Shown: positions 35,756 to 44,390, counted from the stretch's first letter. The stretch is DNA of 64,000 bases from an endosymbiont of Escarpia spicata (GCA_003349915.1 QFXE01000018.1:62001-126000), one strand, 5' to 3'. The notes: generated from the sequence alone by a model not told the origin. Made by a program: numbers and translations.

Positions 35756-36819
35756 TGTCCGGTTTCCTGAATTTCCACTCTTGCACCATCAGTCAGCCAA
35801 GTGGCGCCATCCAACACGATAGAATCCCCTGCACTAACGCCAGACGTCACTTCAATCAGATCTCCTTGTTTCAAATCTGTCGTAACGACCTGCTCTGTCA
35901 CTGCGTCGCCTTTTATCCGATACAGCACCATACCTGCTGGACGGCGTACCAGTGCTTTTTCCGGCACGGCAACCGCCTGTGTATGCTCATTAAGTATTAC
36001 CCTGGCAATAATGCTGGAGCCGGGTTTCCAGTTGCCCTCGTTCTGAAAATCAGCCAGTGCATGTAACGCTCGATTACTCTCTTCCAGCATGGGGCGTATG
36101 TGAGTCACTTTGCCGGTTACGGTTTTTCCACCTTGGGTTAACTCTACCTTCATGCCCAAATGGACCGATGCGGCCAAAGTCTCCGGGAAATAGAGGCGTG
36201 CGCGCAAGCTGTCTGTCGATGCGATTTGAAACAGCAGGGTACCAGGTTTGACGTAATCACCCCTGGAGACCGTCCGTTGTTGAATGATGCCATCGACAGG
36301 ACTGGTTACTCTGGTATGGGAGAGTTGATAACGAACCTCTTTGAGTTTAGCTCTGGTGCCGATCAATTCTGCCTGGGACTGTTTCAGGGCTGTTAGCGCA
36401 TCATCCAGAACTGATTGTGAAGTGAGATTTTTACTGAACAGCTCTTTGTTGCGTTTCAGAATTCGTTGTTGATTTTCAATCAGGATCTGTAGACGCTGGA
36501 TTTCGGCGCTGGCGATCTCTTCGGAAATCTTAAAAGTCTCATCGTCAAGTGCTGCCAGCAGTTGTCCCGACTGCACCTGCATACCTTCATCCACTTTGAT
36601 GCTGTCAACTTCCGCAGAGACCTTGGCTGCGATATGGGGTGTGCTTGGGCTTTCAACCTCTCCTCGAACCATGGTTGAGGAAATCATGGTTGTCTGAACG
36701 GCTCTGGTCATGGTGACCGGAGTGGCCTGAGGCGGTGGTATATCATTAGGAGGGGCTGCAGATACCAAGGTGCTGAGAGTAAACAGCAGCCATGCTGAAC
36801 CCAGGAAAAAATGATTCAT
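35752..36819 (-). CDS. RND efflux periplasmic adaptor (MFP)
   Basis: 355 residues with a Sec signal (STLVSAAPP), a lipoyl half-motif around IKVDEGMQVQSGQLLAALDD, a coiled-coil hairpin (about residues 95-165), the second lipoyl half SPVDGIIQQRTVSRGDYVKPG, and beta-barrel/membrane-proximal domains. It bridges the inner-membrane pump and an outer-membrane channel. Coupled by 4-bp overlaps to tetR upstream and to the permease downstream. Confidence 0.92.
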   Translation of the reverse strand: MNHFFLGSAWLLFTLSTLVSAAPPNDIPPPQATPVTMTRAVQTTMISSTMVRGEVESPSTPHIAAKVSAEVDSIKVDEGMQVQSGQLLAALDDETFKISEEIASAEIQRLQILIENQQRILKRNKELFSKNLTSQSVLDDALTALKQSQAELIGTRAKLKEVRYQLSHTRVTSPVDGIIQQRTVSRGDYVKPGTLLFQIASTDSLRARLYFPETLAASVHLGMKVELTQGGKTVTGKVTHIRPMLEESNRALHALADFQNEGNWKPGSSIIARVILNEHTQAVAVPEKALVRRPAGMVLYRIKGDAVTEQVVTTDLKQGDLIEVTSGVSAGDSIVLDGATWLTDGARVEIQETGQ

Positions 36820-37418
36820 GGCCTATCTCCCAAATATGCGGTTACCACAGCCATTACCTGTTTAGTAATGTAAGCAGGCGTGTTGTGTGTCGGTTGACTG
36901 CCAGGGAAGAAACGATCCAATGGATTAAGCTCATAAGGTTTTTGCACCATGCCAATGACGATGACTGAGAGACTATGTGCGTCACAATCGGGCTTTAATT
37001 CAATCAACAGATTCATCAGGTGCTGGAATGAAGATCCAAAAACTTCCTGCGCCAGATAGCGTAGTCGTTTTTCATCGCCATCTAATAGTTCGCGCTGCAT
37101 CAGGCGATGAAAATCGGGATCAGCATGCAACACTTCGCTTAAACGGGTGATGAAATTCTGCAGGCGTACTATTGGTTTATCCTGCCCAGTCAATGCTTGC
37201 AGTAACAGTTCTGATTTATTCTCGAAAGTATCGGTGATGACTGCAATATAGAGCGACTGTTTATCCTTGAAGTGGTTGTATAAAGCGGGTGTGCTGATGT
37301 CAACAGCACCCGCGATATTGCGCATGGAAACCCCTTCATACCCTCGTTTAGAGAACAGAAGGATTGCGGCCTTGAGGATGGCAGTTCTTGTATTGCTCAC
37401 GTCTGTTTTTTTCGGCAT
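36816..37418 (-). CDS. TetR/AcrR-family transcriptional regulator
   Basis: 200 residues with the N-terminal helix-turn-helix ISTPALYNHFKDKQSLYIAV and a ligand-binding helical domain. First gene of the tetR-MFP-RND operon, and it probably represses it: a near-perfect palindrome lies directly before its start codon. Confidence 0.93.
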   Translation of the reverse strand: MPKKTDVSNTRTAILKAAILLFSKRGYEGVSMRNIAGAVDISTPALYNHFKDKQSLYIAVITDTFENKSELLLQALTGQDKPIVRLQNFITRLSEVLHADPDFHRLMQRELLDGDEKRLRYLAQEVFGSSFQHLMNLLIELKPDCDAHSLSVIVIGMVQKPYELNPLDRFFPGSQPTHNTPAYITKQVMAVVTAYLGDRP

Positions 37419-37420
37419 AT

Positions 37421-37440
37421 ATTAATTAACGTTCATTAAT
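37421..37440. promoter_or_regulatory. Probable TetR operator
   Basis: ATTAATTAACGTTCATTAAT is a 20-bp palindrome with one mismatched pair, centred on AACGTT, and it ends 2 bp before the tetR start. Size, symmetry and position are as expected for autoregulation by a TetR repressor. Confidence 0.65.
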
Positions 37441-37799
37441 CTTATTCAAGATAGATGACCAGTAACTTTCTGTCAATCATGGGTACAACCGGTGGTGTTT
37501 AATTCTCTGGTAGGGTGCGCCGTGCGCGCCAGAATAGGAAATCGTGGTGCGCACGGCGCACCCTACGTTCTTCGAGAGGAAATTGGGTCGAAAAAGGGAA
37601 TTCTGACAGATTATATCAAGGACAGATGTGGCCATGCTGGGCTTCCAGCGTTTAGCCAGAAACCAGTCAGGGCCTTGAGAACATAATCATGAGAATTACG
37701 CGGTAACTTCTGTCGACTTAGGATTAATTTCATAATAGTGTGTGTTGCCAAACCGCTTTTCCAGCGGGCTGTTACACCAGCAAAAGAGATCTGAGAGAG
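37441..37799. other. Intergenic region between tetR and arsM
   Basis: About 360 bp without a supported gene. It holds the divergent promoters' space, a palindromic repeat at 37510-37566, and nothing else that I can assign. Confidence 0.5.
37510..37566. repeat. Palindromic core of the TAGGGTGCGC repeat family
   Basis: GTAGGGTGCGCCGTGCGCGCC and its inverted partner ending GCACGGCGCACCCTAC flank a short centre. It matches the core of the MITE-like copies at 32536 and 44457 but lacks their flanking CTCCTTCAA ends. Confidence 0.65.
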
Positions 37800-38855
37800 A
37801 TGAAAGATACGGTTAAAGAGTATTACGGACAGGTGCTGCAGCACTCTGGAGACCTCCAGACCAATGCCTGCTGCACTGACGCTGAGATGCCTGGCTATCT
37901 GCGCGATGCACTGTCAAATATTCACGACGAGGTTTTGGCCCGCTATTATGGCTGCGGTCTGGTGAGCCCTCAACTGCTTGAAGGAACGAGGATTCTCGAT
38001 CTGGGAAGTGGCTCCGGCCGGGACTGCTATGCGCTGGCACAGATGGTCGGGGAGTCCGGGTACGTCCTTGGTGTGGACATGACCGATGAGCAACTCGAAG
38101 TCGCCAATCGCCATATCGAGTGGCATCGTGACCGTTTTGGTTATGCCAAGAGCAATGTGGAATTCCGCAAGGGCTACATCGAAAAATTGGATGAGCTGGG
38201 TCTGGAGGAAAACAGTTTCGACATCATTGTTTCCAACTGTGTCATCAACCTCTCTCCCGACAAGGAGGCTGTGTTGAGGGAGGCCTACCGCCTGCTCAAG
38301 CCTGGCGGAGAACTCTATTTTTCCGATGTCTATTCCGACCGACGGGTGCCTGAGCATCTGATTGCCGACCCTGTGCTCTACGGCGAATGTCTGAGTGGTG
38401 CACTCTACTGGAACGATTTTCAGAATCTGGCAAAAAAGGCGGGATTCGCAGATCCACGTCTGGTGGAGGATCGCCCGATCACCATCGATAACCCGGAGAT
38501 AGAAGAGAAGATCGGCCACATCGGTTTCTACTCAGCGACCTATCGGCTGTTTAAGCTCAACGGGTTGGAACCGGCCTGTGAGGACTACGGACAGGCAGTG
38601 GTCTATAAAGGGGGGATACCGGAGAGCGAGCAGGCTTTTGCGCTGGACGACCACCACATCATCGATAAGGGGCGGATGTTTCTGGTTTGTGGCAATACCT
38701 ACCGGATGCTGAACGAAACCCGCTTTGGTGATTACTTTGATTTCTATGGGAATTGGGATACCCACTACGGTATCTTCAATGATTGTGGCAGTAGTCTGCC
38801 CTTCAAGCAGGCAGGGCAGGGTGAAGAGGAATCAGCGGGAGGCAGTTGCTGTTAA
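37800..38855 (+). CDS. arsM: Arsenite S-adenosylmethionine methyltransferase
   Basis: 351-residue cytoplasmic enzyme methylating As(III) with SAM. It has the ArsM cysteines in NACCTD (N-terminal), SNCVINLS and YGECLSGALYW, and the SAM-binding loop LDLGSGSGRDC. It begins VKEYYGQVLQ as usual for the family and ends in a GGSCC tail that may also bind arsenic. The ATG at 37800 follows GAGAGAG. No arsR or arsenic transporter gene is adjacent. Confidence 0.92.
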   Translation: MKDTVKEYYGQVLQHSGDLQTNACCTDAEMPGYLRDALSNIHDEVLARYYGCGLVSPQLLEGTRILDLGSGSGRDCYALAQMVGESGYVLGVDMTDEQLEVANRHIEWHRDRFGYAKSNVEFRKGYIEKLDELGLEENSFDIIVSNCVINLSPDKEAVLREAYRLLKPGGELYFSDVYSDRRVPEHLIADPVLYGECLSGALYWNDFQNLAKKAGFADPRLVEDRPITIDNPEIEEKIGHIGFYSATYRLFKLNGLEPACEDYGQAVVYKGGIPESEQAFALDDHHIIDKGRMFLVCGNTYRMLNETRFGDYFDFYGNWDTHYGIFNDCGSSLPFKQAGQGEEESAGGSCC

Positions 38856-38874
38856 TCGCGAAAAGATCCACATC

Positions 38875-38907
38875 GTAGGCTTGATCAAGCGCAGCGGATC
38901 AGGCAAC
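38875..38907. repeat. Single arm of the TCAAGCGyAGCGGAT repeat family
   Basis: GTAGGCTTGATCAAGCGCAGCGGATCAGGCAAC resembles both arms of the inverted repeat at 15988-16075. Only one arm is present here. Confidence 0.5.
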
Positions 38908-38930
38908 CACTGAATGGATTACTTTTCCAC

Positions 38931-38964
38931 CAAAAAAAAGCCGCCTCTCTATTGAGAGGCGGCT
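38931..38964 (-). terminator. Intrinsic terminator for the minus-strand 63-residue gene
   Basis: AGCCGCCTCTC-TATT-GAGAGGCGGCT is a perfect 11-bp stem. On the minus strand it is followed by an eight-T run (the A tract at 38931-38938), so it ends transcripts coming from 39288. The plus strand has no T tract after it, so it is weaker for arsM. Confidence 0.85.
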
Positions 38965-39096
38965 AGATGGAGGTCGTTTTAGCGCTAGTCTTATTATTTA
39001 TTGTAAAAACATGAAGTTGAGTTTATATATTCATGTGAATTATATTTTTCTCTCATGTTACCCAATTCTCTACGGGTAACTGCCCAACTTAAAAAA

Positions 39097-39288
39097 TCAG
39101 TTAAAGCGTGGGTTGTAAGTCACCCATGTGCCTTCTGCAACAGCCTCTTTACCTGCTGGATCAAGGGTGTGCACTGACCCATCGGGATGGATGGTAACGG
39201 AGACGATTTGTGGGTCGTCGTTGGTAACCATGGAGCCGTCTTCCATCTGCGCGCCCCAAACTTTAATTGCTCTGCGAATCTTCGCCAT
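39097..39288 (-). CDS. Conserved-looking 63-residue protein of unknown function
   Basis: Starts MAKIRRAIKVWGAQMEDGSM with an AGGAGG ribosome site at ideal distance, so it is certainly translated. It is a soluble, beta-rich small protein (PQIVSVTIHPDGSVHTLDP, GTWVTYNPRFN) with no cysteine and no signal. Ends before a strong terminator. A 12-bp sequence in its upstream region is shared with the sulfur globule gene promoter. I do not recognise a family. Confidence 0.75.
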   Translation of the reverse strand: MAKIRRAIKVWGAQMEDGSMVTNDDPQIVSVTIHPDGSVHTLDPAGKEAVAEGTWVTYNPRFN

Positions 39289-39602
39289 TTTAAGCCTCCT
39301 GAAAATGAGCGTTTTACGTTCGTGAATTAATAACCAAGTAATCTGGTAAGGATTAGAGCAAAAACCAACTAAAACTATCAACTATTATTTTGGAATAGTT
39401 CTAAACTAATTTCCCTGAAATTTATTAATATGAGTAATGACGTAAATAAGTTGTTGTTTTATTAGTTATTAACCATCTGACATGGTATGTCATCAGGTGT
39501 TTAACAGGCTGGGGTATTGTGGAGATGGATCGGGTTTACAGTCCCTGAAAACAAAAAAGCCAGCCCGAAGGCTGGCTTTTTCCTGATCAGGCGTGACCTG
39601 AA
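39289..39602. other. Intergenic region with bidirectional-looking terminator
   Basis: A 314-bp AT-rich gap. It contains the upstream region of the 63-residue gene, with a possible -35 TTGATA and -10 TCTAAT on the minus strand around 39353-39383, and the terminator at 39554-39581. Nothing else is seen. Confidence 0.5.
39554..39581 (-). terminator. Intrinsic terminator after the sulfur globule gene
   Basis: AAAAAGCCAGCC-CGAA-GGCTGGCTTTTT is a perfect 12-bp stem with T tracts on both strands. It lies 21 bp past the stop of the minus-strand gene and can act in both directions. Confidence 0.85.
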
Positions 39603-39884
39603 TTACTTGGCGGCTTCCGGTGCAGCGGGGGTTGCAGGGGCAACAGGTGCGTAGGGAGCACCGTAAGGCGCATAACCGTAGTAGTAGGGTGCATCATAGC
39701 CGTAACCACGAGCGGTGGTATGGGCGCTGGAACGGGCTTTGCCTGAGAAGTTCATGTTGAAAGCCATGTCGCCGTCACCAAAACCGTCGAACATTCCGTC
39801 GTTGTAACCATTGTCGTTGAAACCCCAGAAAGCGTTGGCCTGGGTGGAGGCGATCAGAGCGGCAATTGCGATAATTTTTTTCAT
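39603..39884 (-). CDS. Sulfur globule protein-like secreted protein
   Basis: 93 residues: Sec signal (MKKIIAIAALIASTQANA), then FWGFNDNGYNDGMFDGFGDG, a Gly/Asn/Asp/Phe-rich stretch, then a Tyr/Gly/Pro-rich stretch (YGYDAPYYYGYAPYGAP) and an Ala/Pro tail. This composition and order match the sulfur globule envelope proteins (Sgp/CV1-CV2 type) of Chromatiaceae and related sulfur oxidisers, which coat periplasmic sulfur droplets. It is monocistronic, with its own strong promoter and terminator, fitting a highly expressed structural protein. Confidence 0.85.
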   Translation of the reverse strand: MKKIIAIAALIASTQANAFWGFNDNGYNDGMFDGFGDGDMAFNMNFSGKARSSAHTTARGYGYDAPYYYGYAPYGAPYAPVAPATPAAPEAAK

Positions 39885-39953
39885 GTTTGTATTCCTGTAA
39901 CTGGTAAAAAGTAGGTTGATTTTGTTTTCGGTCGTTGTGACTCGATGGGTATA

Positions 39954-39981
39954 AGTATATAAGCAAAAACCAATATGTCAA
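39954..39981 (-). promoter_or_regulatory. Sigma-70 promoter of the sulfur globule gene
   Basis: On the minus strand TTGACA (39976-39981) and TATACT (39954-39959) are separated by 16 bp, a near-consensus promoter. The predicted start is near 39947, leaving about 60 nt of leader. AGGA precedes the ATG. Confidence 0.7.
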
Positions 39982-40081
39982 CAGGTTTTTTATTGCCCTT
40001 AAAAATATCTTATGGGACGAAGTGGTGATAGGAAAAGCTTACAGGGGTTGCTGTGAGAGCGTATCGGGAGAATCGTGATGA

Positions 40082-41734
40082 TCAGCAGCCAGTCGGCAGA
40101 AGTTCGATTTTGTAGATGCTGGAAAACTGCAGCGTGACGGGGGCACAGGTTTCACCTTGAATACGGACACGCAGGGTATTGAGATCGATTCTGTTCAGGT
40201 CGACACGTATTTTCGGGTGGTGCGTTGCCTTGACCTGAGCCGGAAGGGTGGGAAAGTCAACCGTAGGTGGCCAGTAGAGTGCGTAGTTCACTCCAGGGGT
40301 TATCCTGATGACATTTTGGGACTGATCCAGGTAGATCAGCGCCCCACCAGGGTCCTGAGTAGTGAAAGCCCATTTCAAGGTGTGTTCAGTCCCATTCACT
40401 CTGAGTTTTGCTATGGCGAGATATGACTGGTTCCAGTCGAGCCGCTGAAGCGGGAAGAGCGCAAACTGCCGACGGGTAAAACGGTGGTTAGGGTCATTTT
40501 CTGAGTTTATCAGTCGAACCTGTTTGATTTTCTCCAGTCCCTGATAAGTGATTTTGTGAAGAGTGAAGGCATCGAGGGATATTGTCCCGGTCAGTGCTGG
40601 ATTGACCTGGATTGAGATCGGATACCCAGAGACCTCATAGTCCGGCAGCGGGTCGGGTTCCTCTGCATAGAATGCGGGAGGGATATTTACGGCATCTTTC
40701 GGCGGCCAGAGGACAATCTCCGGATTCTCCTCGTAACGCAACCGGGTGAGCTGTTCAACGTATTCCTCACGTAATTTCATAGGATTTGCACAAAATTGCA
40801 GATAGTTGCCGGAGGCAGTGTAGCGTCCCCAGTCCGGTGTCGATCTGCAGCTTTCCCGGAACCACTTGGCTGTTACCCTCACAGGGGGTTTGCATATTTC
40901 GTAGTACTTGCCGCTCTGATCGTAGTTGGCCCCTGCAGGGGGTGTGCTGCAAAAAGCGTCGAGCCACTCCGCATCAATCTGTTTGTTGCCATGGCAGATT
41001 GTGTAGTATCTACCGGTTCCGGAAAATATCGCTTGTGGCGGAGTTTGTCGGCAAAACTGCTCCATATAGTCGTTATTAAGCAACATGCCTCCGGGGCAGG
41101 CTTCCGGCCATGGCTTGCGGAAGTAGGCGTGTGGTGGGATTTCATTGCAGAGCTGCGTGAAATAGTCCTGGGTCAATTGTGTACCCAAACAGTTTACCGG
41201 GGCACTGGAGAGGGTGGCCGCAGGGGGTTGGGTACAGAGTTGCTGAAGGTCGCTGCGTCCGAGTTTGAAAACCTGAGATATGCCTTCGAGTGACATGCCG
41301 ATCTCATCAGCGGCAAAATCGAGGAAGGTGAAACGGTGGTAGATGGCGCTCATCAGATTGTCAATGGCACTGTGAACGTCATGCTTTCCGATAGTGGCGT
41401 TTTCCTTGACTAACTCATGGGCATAGCCTGCATTTTGCGCCCGTTTGCCGGGATCGATGCCACTGAAGCCAGGATTGTCTTTGATCTCGGTGTGGGCGGA
41501 AATGGATAGATAGGGGGGCTTGGCATTACGGTTGATGTCGAGATAGTAGGCGTGACTGCCTGCTGCGGTGGCCAATTGATTATTTTTCCTGAACTCAACC
41601 ATTCCAGCTTGAGTGCGTAGCTGATTGAGATACTCCAGGCCGGTATCAGAGAGGGATATCTGACTCCAGATGAGCAGGATTGTCAGGAGACCTAAGTTTC
41701 CATGTTTCTTGGCGGACACTGGTGAGTGGACCAT
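40082..41734 (-). CDS. Secreted CAP-domain protein with Cys repeats
   Basis: 550 residues: signal peptide, then a CAP/SCP domain at about residues 33-150 (YLNQLRTQAGMVEF, AAGSHAYYLD, AHELVKENA, FAADEIGMSL), then five tandem repeats of about 29-34 residues with Cys pairs at 167/182, 196/213, 228/247, 262/281 and 296/315 (pattern FCxxTPPxA...GxYYxIC), and a C-terminal beta-rich domain of about 230 residues. CAP proteins in bacteria are extracellular or envelope proteins of mostly unknown function. I know of no named family with this repeat. Confidence 0.8.
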   Translation of the reverse strand: MVHSPVSAKKHGNLGLLTILLIWSQISLSDTGLEYLNQLRTQAGMVEFRKNNQLATAAGSHAYYLDINRNAKPPYLSISAHTEIKDNPGFSGIDPGKRAQNAGYAHELVKENATIGKHDVHSAIDNLMSAIYHRFTFLDFAADEIGMSLEGISQVFKLGRSDLQQLCTQPPAATLSSAPVNCLGTQLTQDYFTQLCNEIPPHAYFRKPWPEACPGGMLLNNDYMEQFCRQTPPQAIFSGTGRYYTICHGNKQIDAEWLDAFCSTPPAGANYDQSGKYYEICKPPVRVTAKWFRESCRSTPDWGRYTASGNYLQFCANPMKLREEYVEQLTRLRYEENPEIVLWPPKDAVNIPPAFYAEEPDPLPDYEVSGYPISIQVNPALTGTISLDAFTLHKITYQGLEKIKQVRLINSENDPNHRFTRRQFALFPLQRLDWNQSYLAIAKLRVNGTEHTLKWAFTTQDPGGALIYLDQSQNVIRITPGVNYALYWPPTVDFPTLPAQVKATHHPKIRVDLNRIDLNTLRVRIQGETCAPVTLQFSSIYKIELLPTGC

Positions 41735-41767
41735 GCGGGTAATAACGATGAGCAGCAGATCTTAGTG

Positions 41768-42319
41768 TTATGCGTTATCTACTTGTTTCCAGATTGCCGG
41801 ATTGATCTCGATAGTCTCACTGTCGCTGCCGAACCAGACTTGTCCATCCTGAATGGTGCACTGTAGCTGCATGTTGCGTTGTGCCAGATTCGCCAGTGCC
41901 TGGCAGGAGTCACCTGACAGGTTGATTACAGAGAGGTTGGAGAGGCGTTGTAGATTGTCCCGGTTCTGTTCCCACCAGATATCGGCCCCACGGCCGGAAT
42001 AGAGGTATACGATTACGTTTTTGGCGCGACCAGAGGCCTTGCGTAACCTTTTTTCGTCGGGCTGTCCGAGTTCTATCCAGCAGTCGATCTCTCCGCTCAG
42101 ACTCTTATTCCAGATATCGGGTTCATCATCGGTACTGATCCCCTTGGTGAAGATTAGTCGTTCATCCGCATTCATGGCAAAGGTCAGCAGCCGCACCATC
42201 ATGCGCTCGTCTGTTTCGGACGGGTGGCGGGCAACGGTGAGTAGGTGTTCCTGGTAGTAGTTTCTGTCCATATCCGCAATCTGCAGTGCGGCCTTGAAGA
42301 TAGTCGCTTTAAGAGCCAT
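41768..42319 (-). CDS. yaeQ: YaeQ family protein
   Basis: 183 residues of the PD-(D/E)XK-like YaeQ family. Typical text includes MALKATIFKAALQIADMDR, ERMMVRLLTFAM and GEIDCWIELGQPDEKRLRKAS. Normal length. It overlaps the end of arfB by 11 bp, so the two are co-transcribed (arfB first). Function not settled. Confidence 0.93.
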   Translation of the reverse strand: MALKATIFKAALQIADMDRNYYQEHLLTVARHPSETDERMMVRLLTFAMNADERLIFTKGISTDDEPDIWNKSLSGEIDCWIELGQPDEKRLRKASGRAKNVIVYLYSGRGADIWWEQNRDNLQRLSNLSVINLSGDSCQALANLAQRNMQLQCTIQDGQVWFGSDSETIEINPAIWKQVDNA

Positions 42320-42728
42320 CGTTTACTTTTCCCCGCAGGGCCTTTTTCTGGCCGTGTTTGTTCTTCCGATCCAGTCTTTTTCGTTGCGAGCTTCGGCTAG
42401 GCTTGGTTTTGACGCGTTTCTTGCGGGTGACCGTGACGCTCTTGAACAGTTCCTGCAGGCGCTCCAGAGCAGCTGCCCGGTTTTTTTCCTGGCTCCTGAA
42501 CTGTTGGGCCTTGATGACGATGATGCCCTCTTTGTTGATGCGGTGATCTGAGAGCAAGAGCAAACGATGTTTATAGAAATCGGGCAGGGAAGAGGCCTGG
42601 ATGTCGAAACGCAGATGGATGGCGCTGGAGACCTTGTTGACATTTTGTCCGCCGGCACCTTGGGCTCGTATCGCCACAAATTCGATCTCATCGTCGGGGA
42701 TGCTGACTTGGTGGGAGATTTTCAACAT
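42309..42728 (-). CDS. arfB: Alternative ribosome-rescue factor B
   Basis: 139-residue peptidyl-tRNA hydrolase that frees stalled ribosomes. It has the RF-like RAQGAGGQNVNKVSSAIHLR motif with GGQ, and the basic C-terminal tail (TRKKRVKTKPSRSSQRKR) that enters the mRNA channel. Normal length. First gene of the arfB-yaeQ pair. Confidence 0.95.
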   Translation of the reverse strand: MLKISHQVSIPDDEIEFVAIRAQGAGGQNVNKVSSAIHLRFDIQASSLPDFYKHRLLLLSDHRINKEGIIVIKAQQFRSQEKNRAAALERLQELFKSVTVTRKKRVKTKPSRSSQRKRLDRKNKHGQKKALRGKVNDGS

Positions 42729-42875
42729 GCAAGGTCTCGGATGAATGTGTGGTCTAAATCAAGAAACTCAGTGAAATGCCAGAAGTGGATTGCTTTGTTT
42801 CATTGACCATTCTACCACTGTAAAGTGCCGTGCCGCCCTGTTCTGCTAAACTGCACGCGTTTTTATAAGATCTGG

Positions 42876-43883
42876 ATGACCGTGAATGTGAACGATCCCT
42901 CTGATATACAGGTATATGCCTCGCTGACGCCTGACAGGATGCTGGATGCGATCGAGGCAACTGGCGTCGACTGCGACGGCCGGTTTCTGGCGTTAAACAG
43001 CTACGAAAACCGTGTCTACCAGATCGGCGTAGAGGGCACTGTTCCGATTGTTGCCAAGTTCTACCGGCCTAACCGCTGGTCGGACGAGGCGATTCTGGAA
43101 GAGCATCAGTTTACTCAGTTGCTGGCAGACCAGGAGATTCCGGTCATTGCTCCCATCGTGGATGGCAATGGCGAAACTCTGCATCGGCAGGGTGCCTATC
43201 GATTTGCACTCTACCCTTCTCGGGGTGGGCGTGCACCTGAACTCGACAATCCCGATCACCTGGAGCAGTTGGGGCGTTTCGTTGGCCGAATTCACGCTTT
43301 TGGCGCTACAGGTTCATTTGCTCACCGGCCGAAAATTGATATCGAGAGTTATGCCGTCAAGCCCCGGGCGTTTCTCCTGGAGAAGGGGTTTATTCCGGCG
43401 CATCTGACGGTCGCCTATGAGACCCTCACTGCGGATCTGGTCAAACAGATCGGGGAGAGTTTTGAACGGGCAGGTGAAATCAGGACCCTGAGGCTGCATG
43501 GAGATTGTCATCCGGGCAATATCCTCTGGAATGAAGGAAGCGCCCATATTGTGGATTTCGATGATGCCCGCACAGGACCGGCGATACAGGATCTTTGGAT
43601 GTTTCTCTCAGGTGACCGTGCCTATATGACTGCCAGGCTGGCAGATCTTTTGGAAGGCTATACTCAGTTCTTCGATTTCAATCCCGCAGAGCTGCACATG
43701 GTTGAAGGTCTCAGGACAATGCGTTTGATTCATTATGCCGCCTGGATCGCCTCTCGCTGGGACGACCCGGCCTTTCCTGCGGCGTTTCCCTGGTTCGACA
43801 CCGACCGTTATTGGGAAGAACATATTCTGATATTACGGGAGCAGGCGGCTTTGTTGGATGAGCCACCTCTGGTTTGGGACTGA
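42876..43883 (+). CDS. srkA: Stress response kinase A (YihE-type)
   Basis: 335-residue APH/choline-kinase-fold Ser/Thr kinase. It shows RFLALNSYENRVYQIG (nucleotide loop region), AKFYRPNRW with the catalytic-domain Lys, LRLHGDCHPGNILW (catalytic Asp) and VDFDDARTGPAIQDLWMF (metal-binding DFD). The ATG at 42876 is preferred over an in-frame ATG 51 bp earlier. Divergent from arfB. Confidence 0.93.
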   Translation: MTVNVNDPSDIQVYASLTPDRMLDAIEATGVDCDGRFLALNSYENRVYQIGVEGTVPIVAKFYRPNRWSDEAILEEHQFTQLLADQEIPVIAPIVDGNGETLHRQGAYRFALYPSRGGRAPELDNPDHLEQLGRFVGRIHAFGATGSFAHRPKIDIESYAVKPRAFLLEKGFIPAHLTVAYETLTADLVKQIGESFERAGEIRTLRLHGDCHPGNILWNEGSAHIVDFDDARTGPAIQDLWMFLSGDRAYMTARLADLLEGYTQFFDFNPAELHMVEGLRTMRLIHYAAWIASRWDDPAFPAAFPWFDTDRYWEEHILILREQAALLDEPPLVWD

Positions 43884-43895
43884 TCGGCAGGCCGC

Positions 43896-44390
43896 CTACA
43901 AATATTCTATCTTTGTGATCCAGTAGATATCCTTTCCACCAGGGGTATTCACCTCTATCTCATCATCCAGGTTCTTTTTCATCAAGGCGCGTGCAAGAGG
44001 GGAGTCCATGCTGATATAACCTGCTTCAAAATCGATCTCGTCTGGCCCGACGATGCGGTATCGTGACGCTTCTCCCGTTGAGTCCTCAAGGGTCACCCAG
44101 GCGGCAAAAAATACCTGCTGCGGGTTGGTTGGCCCCTGGTCGACAATCTTTAACGAAGGTAATCTTTTTTGCAGATAGCGGATTCGCCAGTCGATCCCGC
44201 GCAGCTTTTTTTTGCGGTAGATGTATTCCGCATTTTCCGAGCGGTCGCCTTCGGCAGCGGCAGCACTCAGCGCTTTGGTGACATCTCTACGGCGTAGCCA
44301 CAGGGCGCGCTCTTCCTCTTCGAGGCGCCTGTAGCCAAACGCGGTGATGTAGGGGGACTTTGGTGGAGCGGGGGGACGGTATCTGCCCAT
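43896..44390 (-). CDS. greB: Transcription elongation factor GreB
   Basis: 164 residues: N-terminal coiled coil carrying acidic tip residues (DRSENAEYIYRKKKLRGID) and the C-terminal FKBP-like domain (SRYRIVGPDEIDFEAGYISMDSPLARALM). It rescues backtracked RNA polymerase. Length and the long YRKKKLR segment separate GreB from GreA. It is convergent with srkA. Confidence 0.95.
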   Translation of the reverse strand: MGRYRPPAPPKSPYITAFGYRRLEEEERALWLRRRDVTKALSAAAAEGDRSENAEYIYRKKKLRGIDWRIRYLQKRLPSLKIVDQGPTNPQQVFFAAWVTLEDSTGEASRYRIVGPDEIDFEAGYISMDSPLARALMKKNLDDEIEVNTPGGKDIYWITKIEYL

